Source of the DNA: JANXUC01 sp964619065
GTDB lineage: Bacteria; Acidobacteriota; Terriglobia; Terriglobales; Acidobacteriaceae
Direction: 5' to 3'
Length of the DNA stretch: 64,000 nt
Assembly (NCBI GenBank): GCA_964619065.1
Contig: CAZUCC010000020.1
Span: 6,150 to 70,149 of the forward strand
In this document: piece by piece, positions 43,301 through 50,623 of the stretch
Numbering within the stretch: position 1 is the first letter of the stretch
Layout: each line of letters starts with the position of its first letter
Program-made: the position numbers and the translations under genes
The notes under the pieces: model-generated
The model's database searches: none
Told to the model about the DNA's origin: nothing
Seen by the model: the letters and a program-made list of their open reading frames with translations, nothing else

Positions 43301-43856
43301 CGGGCGCGGGGTGGTTCGCGAGTGGTCCCCAATCCAAGTGCAGGGCCATGAGCGTGATCGCCAGGACCACGGGCCCACCACGCCATTTTCCGCGGATCGA
43401 AGCCAGCAGATACAGAGCTGCGCCAAATGTGATCACGCGGTAGAGAATTTCCAGCGCCGCACGAATGATCACTTGACCGGGCCAAAACACAGCCTGTACC
43501 GCCGCCGCGCTCACCGCCAGGGACCCAACAAACAACACGACGAGTAAGGCCCGCCGCGCGTTTACTGAAAGCAAAACAGCAGCCGCAAAAATGGAAACAG
43601 CCAGGATGAACCCAGTTTCTCCAATCGCTTCGGCGTATCTAGGTCCCAGGCCGGGAATCGTCCCGGAACTCGCGGAGCGCGCCCCCAGGTACACGATCCA
43701 TCCCACAATCCAAACCAGGAGGTACCGCTCCCGGAACGTGCGGAACACCAACAAGCTGGCCGCAAGCATAATGAGAGCAGCAAACGCCGAAGGCGTCAGC
43801 TGAGGCACCATGAGTTCCAGGCCTGTAAGCCAGGCACGCATTTGCGTGTAGGGCAT
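40362..43856 (-). CDS. Hybrid histidine kinase with GAF/PAS domains and degenerate receiver
   Basis: A 1164-residue sensor kinase. Order: six or so membrane segments (1-215), GAF domain (225-365), PAS (375-475, with CPYC), PAS (485-605), GAF (620-780), HisKA with phospho-acceptor H810 in VAHELNNPLTAILGYAQ, HATPase (N-box NVINNALDAM, G1 DSGPGI, G2 GKGTGLGLS), and a C-terminal receiver (1036-1155). In the receiver the acidic pair (E1043, D1044) and K1140 are present, but the phospho-acceptor Asp is Ser1087 (VIMSGRMPG). The signal is unknown. It is divergent from an HD-GYP response regulator 153 nt away, its likely partner. Confidence 0.88.
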   Translation of the reverse strand: MPYTQMRAWLTGLELMVPQLTPSAFAALIMLAASLLVFRTFRERYLLVWIVGWIVYLGARSASSGTIPGLGPRYAEAIGETGFILAVSIFAAAVLLSVNARRALLVVLFVGSLAVSAAAVQAVFWPGQVIIRAALEILYRVITFGAALYLLASIRGKWRGGPVVLAITLMALHLDWGPLANHPAPGADLFIDLLFGLSMLMVVLDQYRDRTLRLAVVTALTTSIARAQQPGAMLQSTLEELVRLMSAKAGWFRLLEDGSLRMVQHVGVSDQFVQSSQIITLDEATEKILHTGWPVVQRVNALHPSLRASVQVEGFHHILLVPIRGKKTILGTLSLGSSRPRSYSREELEFLSSSANQLGIAAENLRLREQIVRSQRQWINTFDSIEDMILLHDANHKILKVNRALMRRLKLRPAEMVGRTCEEVLPKHSEWKDCPYCLQEEAGLAEHADPCLGGVSLVSTSSYREHGQERRGTIHVIRDTSARRAAEEKYRMLFEQAQEGVFVADPQGKLLDCNDAFVRMLGYASRDELMALDMDNGVYTSAEQRESVRRELEANSRVRNFEVALRRRDGTVLNAVESSFATRDSEGRVERYQGFLLDISEKRRADEEIRRRNRELNALNAIATISTQSFDLDEILNLTLRQVVSLFSSETGSIYLADKVGQVLRRRAGWGHRSEGRARFSELRLPDGFGELITRSRTEVITPEYLPHVPPVVADFVKADGLRSWVWVILWGKDGPAGVIGVGSREAREFTTSDESLLVAISRQLAATLEKVRLYEESCRAYEDLRLAQEQLLQSEKMSAVGQLISGVAHELNNPLTAILGYAQLLEGEGLNQRAQDFVSKLFKQAQRTHRVVQNLLSFARQRKPQKSEVDIRRVLDEALALRDYDFKVNNIRVEREIDETLPAVIADPHQVEQVFLNVINNALDAMLETENKGVLKVRAFASDGQVWAEFHDSGPGIQDAKKIFDPFYTTKAVGKGTGLGLSICYGIVKEHGGEITASNSPDGGAVLQLRLPAVGRVASVEAGSATPARHDGAIQGRLLFVEDEEAILEFASAVLTGAGAEVVGVSNTEEAQIRLQKESFDGVIMSGRMPGGMTVAEMHAWLAQTRPELEHKILFTFAHVADEETRSFLEKNNISSLLKPFEIADLIVHTRSLLRKAHAAASV

Positions 43857-44009
43857 GGGTTCTTGTTCTGTTCCGGTATTCCAAGGGGAGGGCTAGAATG
43901 GGTATACCATGAAACGTCGCGTTCTTAGCCGTTACCGCCCTGAAGTGTAGGTTACCTTCGGGTAGGTTCCGGTGTGGCCCTCTAGGGTAGAATGAGGACG
44001 TCTTTCCCT

Positions 44010-45107
44010 ATGCCAGCCGAACGTATCTTAGTGGTGGACGACGAAGACGCCATTCGCGAAATCGTCTCCGCCATGCTGCAATCGAGCGGCTACCAGTGCC
44101 AGCAGGCAGCCTCCGGTTTGCAGGCGCTCGCTCTGTTAAACTCCGGCGAGGGCTTCGAGCTGGTGCTCTCCGATTTGATGATGGCCGACATGGACGGCAT
44201 CGGTCTTCTGGAACGAACCAAGGAAAAGTATCCCGAAATGCCAGTCGTCATGGTGACGGCGGTCCACGATATTTCTGTAGCCCTGGCGGCCATTCGCAAC
44301 GGCGCTTACGACTACTTGCTCAAGCCATTTGAACGCGAGCAGTTGCTGGCCACGGTGCGGCGCGCCCTGGAAAACCGCCGCTTGAAGCTAGAGAACCGGA
44401 CCTACCAGACCAATCTCGAATCCCTAATCGACGCCCGCACCAAGCAGTTGCGCGCTGCCATCACGGGACTTGAGCGCTCTTATGACATCACCCTCGAAGC
44501 TCTGGGCGACGCGCTGGATTTGAAGGATGCCGAAACCGAAGGACATTCCAAGCGTGTAACGGCCTTCACAATCGCCATGGCGCGTGCCAAGGGCCTTTCC
44601 AACGATGAGATTCGCGTGATCGCCCGCGGAGCCTTCCTGCACGATATCGGCAAGATGGCGATTCCGGATGCCATTCTCCGCAAACCAGGTGCACTCACGC
44701 CGGAAGAAGTCAGCATCATGCGCGAACATTGTTACCACGGCTACCAGATGCTCCGAAAGATCCCTTTCCTGGCGGAAGCCTCGGACATCGTCTATTCGCA
44801 TCAGGAAAAGTGGGATGGCACGGGCTATCCCCGTGGTTTGCGCGGGACAGCTATTCCCTTGGGATCACGTATTTTCTCGGTGGCGGATACGCTGGATGCC
44901 ATCACCTCCGACCGCCCCTACCGCCCAGCTCAATCTTTGCACGCCGCCAAAGAAGAAATCAGGCGCTTTTCCGGCCGCCAGTTCGATCCCGAGGTCGTGG
45001 AAGTCTTCCTTGCCATGCCCGATCACATCTGGGACGACCTGCGTAAGGAAATCGACAATCAACTCGATAAATTCGGATACAGCACGACGGCCAGCCTCGG
45101 CGGATAA
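44010..45107 (+). CDS. HD-GYP response regulator
   Basis: A 365-residue protein. Receiver domain (residues 1-120) with acidic pair DDED, D at VLSDLMMADMD and K in YLLKPFE, so it can be phosphorylated. HD-GYP domain (about 165-355): HDIGKMAIPDAILRKPGALTPEE, HCYHGYQML, HQEKWDGTGYPRGLRGTAIP, which are the metal ligands and GYP motif. HD-GYP domains hydrolyse cyclic di-GMP. It begins at MPAERILVVDDED; an ATG at 43992 would add six residues. Its probable sensor is the divergent hybrid kinase. Confidence 0.92.
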   Translation: MPAERILVVDDEDAIREIVSAMLQSSGYQCQQAASGLQALALLNSGEGFELVLSDLMMADMDGIGLLERTKEKYPEMPVVMVTAVHDISVALAAIRNGAYDYLLKPFEREQLLATVRRALENRRLKLENRTYQTNLESLIDARTKQLRAAITGLERSYDITLEALGDALDLKDAETEGHSKRVTAFTIAMARAKGLSNDEIRVIARGAFLHDIGKMAIPDAILRKPGALTPEEVSIMREHCYHGYQMLRKIPFLAEASDIVYSHQEKWDGTGYPRGLRGTAIPLGSRIFSVADTLDAITSDRPYRPAQSLHAAKEEIRRFSGRQFDPEVVEVFLAMPDHIWDDLRKEIDNQLDKFGYSTTASLGG

Positions 45108-45172
45108 TCCTTCTTCGCAATCCCGAACAAACCCAGGCAGCGTTTTTCCCTTTCCATCCATCCAACGAAGGT

Positions 45173-45757
45173 ATGGCAAACTTTCGCGCCGCATGGTTTT
45201 GCTTGGTTACGCTGATGCTTGGCTTCGCGCTGCTTCCGGCTCAAACCCTACCGGGCGCCCCGATGTCTGTCCCCCCATCGTTCCGGCCCTATGAAATTCC
45301 CGAAGGAACGACGCTTTTGATCCGCCTGGGACAGCGACTCGAAACCCAAACTGCGCGGCCGGGACAGCGCTTCAAGGCAGCTTTGGCGCAGGATCTGATT
45401 GCTCCGAATGGAGTTGTAATTCCGCGCGGGAGCCACGTCCGTGGCCACATCAGCCGCGCGTCACAGGGCATGCATCCGCGTCTGCTGCTGAGCTTCAACG
45501 AAATTGACACGCAACATGGGTGGGCGCCCCTCATCGCATCCGTCACTAGCGTCCCCGGCGAACACGGCGTGAAAGAAAACGAGGACGGAGCCATCGAGGC
45601 AGCCTCACAATCCAAGCCACTCAGCGACGAACCACCTTCGCCTTGGTCTCGCGTCACCGGGGTAGCAAGATTTTTCTCGGATCACAGCGTCCGGTTGGAG
45701 AAGGGCACAATCGTCGAGATTCGTCTCGACCGCCCGCTGCAGATTTCCAGGCGCTGA
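45173..45757 (+). CDS. Secreted protein with TrbI/VirB10-like beta fold
   Basis: A 194-residue protein with a signal peptide (AWFCLVTLMLGFALLPAQ). The mature part has a pattern EGTTLLIRLGQRLETQTARPGQRFKAALAQDLIAPNGVVIPRGSHVRGHISRA, shared with the next gene on the minus strand and with TrbI/VirB10-like periplasmic domains. No membrane segment follows. The match to a T4SS fold is an inference from the motif order only. Function unknown. It follows the HD-GYP gene by 65 nt and converges with 45976-46719. Confidence 0.7.
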   Translation: MANFRAAWFCLVTLMLGFALLPAQTLPGAPMSVPPSFRPYEIPEGTTLLIRLGQRLETQTARPGQRFKAALAQDLIAPNGVVIPRGSHVRGHISRASQGMHPRLLLSFNEIDTQHGWAPLIASVTSVPGEHGVKENEDGAIEAASQSKPLSDEPPSPWSRVTGVARFFSDHSVRLEKGTIVEIRLDRPLQISRR

Positions 45758-45975
45758 ATTTTCGCTGTCCGGCCCGTTGTTCCAAGCCGGATATTCGACG
45801 AAAGGCAGGGCACGAGAACTCCTGGGCTTGTGCCTTGCTCTTTTGGGTATTTCCGTTCCCACCCGGACTCAACCAACGCTTTCCCTAAGAGTAACGCCTT
45901 TCAGCTATCTTGTTGAGAGTTGCAAAATGGCGGGCCCTTCAATCCGATTGTCATTCCGAGGTGCACCATAGGCAC

Positions 45976-46719
45976 TTACTGCGGAATCGTTCGACGGAAA
46001 CCACTGTGCAGCGGTCGAGTGTTCGACATTTCCGAAATGCGATCCGCATCGAGATCGATGGGACGCTGAATGATCATCTGTATCGAGGTCCCCGATTCCA
46101 GCCGCAGATCGTTCCCACGCGAGAACAGCGCGATCGCCGTGCCCACCACGGCGCCTCCGGCCCCGCCAATGGCGGCGCCTTTGCCTCCGTTCGCTGCCGC
46201 GCCGATCAGCCCGCCAGTAGCCGCCGCACCCGCTATGGTGCCCACATCGTGAGCCTTTTGCCCATCTTGCCGGATCGTGCCCTCGCCATCTTTCATGGTT
46301 GAATGGTCCATTCCCGGCACGTTGTCCACCGCTCCCGGCAGCATCACCGTGTATCCATTCGGATAAATCAGTGTAGTGAAGTGGAAGAGAAGTTCCGCCC
46401 GTCCCTTTATCCGGCCCGGCCGTTTGATGGCGCTGATCCGCCCCTGCACATAGGTCCCCGCGGGAATCAGCATCTGGCCATCCTGAGCGTACGGAAACGA
46501 TGTGACCGCATAAACCGGATCGCCGACCTTGGCGCTCTTGGTGGTAATGGCGTGCTGGAGCGTCACCAGAACTTGTGCCCCTGCCGGGACTGAGATCTTG
46601 GCTTCCGTATTCTTAGGATGCTCGACGAGCTTCGGGTGGTCATCCTGCTGTGCCACACCCGTTGCTGCCATTGCGGAACCGAGGCCGGCGGCCAGTAAAC
46701 TCTTGGTCCATGCGTACAT
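45976..46719 (-). CDS. Secreted protein with Gly-rich zipper segment
   Basis: A 247-residue protein starting at 46719 (GGAGG upstream of the ATG) with a signal peptide (TKSLLAAGLGSAMAATGVAQ). It has the same VPAGAQVLVTLQHAITTKSAKVGDPVYAVTSFPYAQDGQMLIPAGTYVQGRISAIKR pattern as 45173-45757. Then a Gly/Ala-rich zipper (GTIAGAAATGGLIGAAANGGKGAAIGGAGGAVVGTAIAL) that may associate with membranes. The last residues fall in repeat DNA (a fragment of the tgtcattccg family at about 45949-45995). A paralogue-like partner of 45173-45757, in convergent orientation. Confidence 0.72.
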   Translation of the reverse strand: MYAWTKSLLAAGLGSAMAATGVAQQDDHPKLVEHPKNTEAKISVPAGAQVLVTLQHAITTKSAKVGDPVYAVTSFPYAQDGQMLIPAGTYVQGRISAIKRPGRIKGRAELLFHFTTLIYPNGYTVMLPGAVDNVPGMDHSTMKDGEGTIRQDGQKAHDVGTIAGAAATGGLIGAAANGGKGAAIGGAGGAVVGTAIALFSRGNDLRLESGTSIQMIIQRPIDLDADRISEMSNTRPLHSGFRRTIPQ

Positions 46720-46794
46720 AAATCCTCCAGAAAAACCCAGCAATCGCTTTGCACGATTGGATGCAGCCTGCTAATTCCAGGTTGACCAGACAGT

Positions 46795-49245
46795 TTACTT
46801 ATACAGCAGATACTTCTCTCGCATCTGCTGAAACGCCTCGTTCCCTTCCCGCCAGTCGGCGGCAATGCGGCGGGGGTCGGTGCCGGCGGCCAGCGCTTCG
46901 AAGGCGGCTGCGCTCACCAACAGACCCTTCATTCGTTCCAGCACAAAATCCTTCGGATAGAGCTTCTCCAACGCCGCCGCCAGCTCAATCCCTAGCTCCG
47001 GCGCGTCCAGAGCATTCCGGTCGAGCAACACCAGGTTGACCCCGTGGCAAGCCTTTCCCGCGTAATTGCTGGCGAAGGGCGTAAAGGTCACCGGTACGAA
47101 CCGCACCCCGGCGATGCCTCGCTCGTTAAGATACTGTGCCAACTCCCGCGCGTTCACCCAAGGCGCGCCGACGACCTCGAACGGCGTATCCGTACCTCGC
47201 CCCACGGAAACGTTCGTCCCTTCCACCAGTGCCACGCCGGGATAAAGCGCCGCCTCGGTCAGGTTGCGCAGGTTTGGCGAAGGATCGACCCAGGCCAGGC
47301 CCGTTTCGTCATACCAATCGCCGCGCATCCATCCCTGCATGGGAGACACGGAAAGCTGGGCATGGATGCCGCGCTCCGCGTTGAAAAGTTGCGCCAGTTC
47401 GCCCATCGTCATCCCGTGCCGTACTGGCAGGGGAAAGTAGTTGGTGAAGCTCTCGTTGCCAGCATCGGCGACGGGACCCTGCACAACGGAGCCTGTAATT
47501 GGATTGGGACGGTCTAACAACAGCACGGGAATCTCTGCCTTGGCCGCCGCTTCCAGGAAATAGCCCAATGTGGTCTCGTAGGTATAAAAGCGCACGCCGA
47601 CGTTTTGCAGATCGATCACCAGAACATCCAGGTTGTGGAGCACTTCGAGCGATGGCCGCCGCGCCACATCCGTTCCGCCGTATACGCTGAAGACAGGCGT
47701 CCCCGTGGTCGCATCTTTTGTGTCGCCGATGTTGGTTGTATCTTGTGTGCCCGCGACGCCATGTTCGGGGCTGAAAATTGCGTCGAGTGACACTCTCGGC
47801 GTATTAGCCAGAACATCGATAGTGCGGCGTCCCTGGCTATCGATGCCCGTTTGGTTAGTCAGGAGGCCCACACGCTTTTTAGGCGCATCCCCAAGAAGCA
47901 GAGAGAAATTGCTCTCCTCCAGTGTGTCGATTCCTGTTTTCACAGTGCCGTTGCGCTCGTTCACGCGGCGCGCCGCTGTCATGCTCTCGTTGTAGCCGGT
48001 AATCTTGGCCAAGCGCAGCCGTTCCTGTTCGCTCAAAGTCAGATGCAACGCTGCCGCCACGGCCGAGCCCACTTTCGTTCGCAACGCAATCGCACTGCCG
48101 CCCTTGATGTGCACGGCATTGGTCAGAAGGATGATGTAGGTGTCTGTCGTTGGGTCGATCCACAACGATGTCCCTGTAAACCCGGTATGCCCGAATGAAC
48201 CCACAGGCAACAGCTCACCACGATTGCTGGAAAAAGGAGAATCGAGGTCCCAGCCAAACCCGCGGACGGCGGTGGCATTCGGAGGCTGTTGTGGAGTCGT
48301 CATCTTCTCGACGGTGATCGGCGCGAGCACCCGCCCTCCGCCCTTCAGCAGCGCCTGCGCGAACTTCGCCAGATCATCGGCGGTTGAAAATACTCCGGCA
48401 TGTCCCGCCACACCCCACATGCGGCGTGCCGTCGGATCATGCACTACGCCGCGCAGCATCACGTGGTCATCGTCAAACTCCGTGGGAGCGGTCCTGGATT
48501 TCCATGCTGGAGGCGGACGATAGCGCGTGTGCGTCATCCCCAAAGGCTGGAAGACAGTCTTCGCGGCATAGGCGTCGAGCGACTCGCCGGAAACGCGTTC
48601 CACCAGCGCGCCCAGAGTAATAAAGTTGATATCGCTATAGAGGAATCGCGATCCCGTAGGAAAGACTGGCTTCTCGGCGAAGGCCATGCGGTAGGCGGTG
48701 TCTTTGCCCTCCCACTTGGCTTGCTGCTTACCTTCGGAATCTTTGTCCGTCAGATCGAGGTCTTCACGGAGGCCGGAGTAGTGCACCAGCAACTGGCGCA
48801 CCGTGATGTCGTCCTTGCCGTTCTGCGCAAACTCGGGCAGATAGCGCGCCACCGGATCGTTGAGCTTGATCTTGCCCTGCTCGAACAGGCGCATCACACA
48901 GGTGGTGGTAGCAATCACCTTGGTCAGCGAAGCCAGATCGAAGATTGTGTCGGCAGTCATAGCTTCGCGGCGAGGTTCCAGCGCGCGCGATCCGTACGCC
49001 TTGCGATAAACCACCTTGCCGCCATGTCCCACCAGCAGCACCGCTCCCGGGATCTTCCCGTCGTGGATGGCGTCTTGAATGATGGGATCGACAACGGAGA
49101 GTGCCCCGGAAGATACCCCCACTCTAGACTTTGATTGGGGAGAGGATTTGGACGGAGGCTTGGTGGCTTCGCTCCCCGCGCTGGACATGCAGCCGAGAAG
49201 CAGCCCCGCCAGCACCAACACCATAATTCTTTTTCGTTGGTTCAC
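46795..49245 (-). CDS. Lipoprotein fusing AmiE-like and NamZ domains
   Basis: An 816-residue lipoprotein (GTG start at 49245 gives MNQRKRIMVLVLAGLLLGC, a lipobox). The first domain (about 50-400) is a serine beta-lactamase fold: SLTK with catalytic Ser and Lys, YSDIN, and WGVAGHAGVFSTADDLAKFAQ, then GHTGFTGTSLWIDP. It resembles B. subtilis AmiE (YbbE). The second domain (about 440-815) is NamZ (DUF1343): VGLLTNQTGIDSQGRRTIDVL, FSPEHGVAGTQD, VLVIDLQNVGVRFYTYETTLGYFLEAAAKA and LDRPNPITGSVVQGP. NamZ is an exo-N-acetylmuramidase. The fusion would free MurNAc and strip peptides in turn, and may feed MurQ. Confidence 0.87.
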   Translation of the reverse strand: MNQRKRIMVLVLAGLLLGCMSSAGSEATKPPSKSSPQSKSRVGVSSGALSVVDPIIQDAIHDGKIPGAVLLVGHGGKVVYRKAYGSRALEPRREAMTADTIFDLASLTKVIATTTCVMRLFEQGKIKLNDPVARYLPEFAQNGKDDITVRQLLVHYSGLREDLDLTDKDSEGKQQAKWEGKDTAYRMAFAEKPVFPTGSRFLYSDINFITLGALVERVSGESLDAYAAKTVFQPLGMTHTRYRPPPAWKSRTAPTEFDDDHVMLRGVVHDPTARRMWGVAGHAGVFSTADDLAKFAQALLKGGGRVLAPITVEKMTTPQQPPNATAVRGFGWDLDSPFSSNRGELLPVGSFGHTGFTGTSLWIDPTTDTYIILLTNAVHIKGGSAIALRTKVGSAVAAALHLTLSEQERLRLAKITGYNESMTAARRVNERNGTVKTGIDTLEESNFSLLLGDAPKKRVGLLTNQTGIDSQGRRTIDVLANTPRVSLDAIFSPEHGVAGTQDTTNIGDTKDATTGTPVFSVYGGTDVARRPSLEVLHNLDVLVIDLQNVGVRFYTYETTLGYFLEAAAKAEIPVLLLDRPNPITGSVVQGPVADAGNESFTNYFPLPVRHGMTMGELAQLFNAERGIHAQLSVSPMQGWMRGDWYDETGLAWVDPSPNLRNLTEAALYPGVALVEGTNVSVGRGTDTPFEVVGAPWVNARELAQYLNERGIAGVRFVPVTFTPFASNYAGKACHGVNLVLLDRNALDAPELGIELAAALEKLYPKDFVLERMKGLLVSAAAFEALAAGTDPRRIAADWREGNEAFQQMREKYLLYK

Positions 49246-49384
49246 GCTAAGAAAGCATAGCAAGAGACAGGTCGTGGACCGTGGACCGAGTTGGTTCTGG
49301 AGCCGCCCTCGACTTGATATCGGAAGCTAAGCCTCGGTCATTCACCTGCCGGGTCACGCAAGCACCGAATCGGCGGGCGTCCAT

Positions 49385-50623
49385 TTATCCAGGCGCTTGG
49401 CCCGTGGTTGCTGTAGATGTCTGGAGAAGATTCCAGCATTCCCGGGCAATCATCCAGTCCTCCTCGGCGTGAATCACCAGAACGCGGACGGTCGCATTGG
49501 AAGCGGAAATATCCTCGTCCGTCGACGACGAGACATTTTTCTCCGGATCGAGCTTTACGCCGAGGAACGCAAGATTGTCACATACCGCGGCGCGCACTGT
49601 GGGGGAGTTTTCACCGACTCCTGCGGTGAATACGAGAGCATCTATTCCGCCGAGCACGGCAACCATGGAACCGATTCCCGATCGCAGGCGATGGATATAA
49701 ATCTCCAAAGCGAGTTTTGCCTGTTCATGGCCGCGCTTGCTGGCAGCAAGAATTTCCCGCATGTCGCTGGAAATTCCAGATATTCCGAGCAGTCCCGACT
49801 TCTGGTTCAAGATCTCGTCCAGTTCCTGACCGGAAAGCTGCTTCTCTCGCACTAAATAGGTAAGAATGCCCGGATCGACGGAGCCCGAGCGGGTCCCCAT
49901 CATCAGACCCTCTAGCGGGGTAAAGCCCATTGTTGTATCCACGCTTTGACCGTCGCGAATTGCTGCCAAAGAGCAACCATTTCCAAGATGACAAGTTACA
50001 AATTTCAGAGAATCCAGATTCTTGCCGAGCAACTGCGCGGCACGCTGGGCGCAATATTGATGATTGATCCCATGAAATCCATAGCGGCGAATCCCTTGCA
50101 CGAACCACTCGTAAGGGCCGGGGTACGTTGCCGCCGCTAAAGGCATCGTGCGATGGAAGCCGGTGTCGAAGACGGCGACCTGCGGCACTTGGCCCAACAA
50201 TTTCGAAACGATCTCCATCCCTTCCAGTTCCGCCTGATTGTGGAGCGGCGCAAAAGCAGAAACGTTTTCGATCGCCGACTTGATCTCAGCGGTAACGAAG
50301 GCAGGCTCGAAACAGTGTGGACCACCGTGGACTACCCGGTGACCCGTAACATGAATTGCAGAAGGGCCGGAAATTACTTGTGTCTCACCGCTCCACATTG
50401 TCTGGAGCAAGCGTTTGATGGCTTCACGACGAGGACCCGTAGAGATACTTTCTTCGCGGGAAACTCCGCGCGAGGTCTTGATCGAGCATGCAGCGGTATC
50501 GCCAGCCCACTCGATCTTTCCCTCCCAAATGGGGCTGGGTGGGTCGTTGGGAACAGTCTCTCCAATTTCGTAGAGGCAGCTCTTCTGGCTGCTGGAGCCG
50601 GAGTTGAGAACCAGCACCTTCAT
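49385..50623 (-). CDS. ackA: Acetate kinase
   Basis: A 412-residue enzyme converting acetyl phosphate and ADP to acetate and ATP. Markers are NSGSSSQKSCLYEIG (substrate site at the N-terminus), HRVVHGG, GFHGINHQYCAQRA, HLGNGCSLAAIRDGQSVDTTMGFTPLEGLMMGTRSGSVDPG and FTAGVGENSP. It starts with an ATG overlapping the phosphoketolase stop by one base (TGATG), so the two are translationally coupled. Acetyl phosphate from phosphoketolase is its substrate. Confidence 0.95.
   Translation of the reverse strand: MKVLVLNSGSSSQKSCLYEIGETVPNDPPSPIWEGKIEWAGDTAACSIKTSRGVSREESISTGPRREAIKRLLQTMWSGETQVISGPSAIHVTGHRVVHGGPHCFEPAFVTAEIKSAIENVSAFAPLHNQAELEGMEIVSKLLGQVPQVAVFDTGFHRTMPLAAATYPGPYEWFVQGIRRYGFHGINHQYCAQRAAQLLGKNLDSLKFVTCHLGNGCSLAAIRDGQSVDTTMGFTPLEGLMMGTRSGSVDPGILTYLVREKQLSGQELDEILNQKSGLLGISGISSDMREILAASKRGHEQAKLALEIYIHRLRSGIGSMVAVLGGIDALVFTAGVGENSPTVRAAVCDNLAFLGVKLDPEKNVSSSTDEDISASNATVRVLVIHAEEDWMIARECWNLLQTSTATTGQAPG

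Noticed and set aside
42363..43547. Plus-strand ORF of 394 residues
   Set aside because: Antisense to the histidine kinase, whose domains match its own frame.
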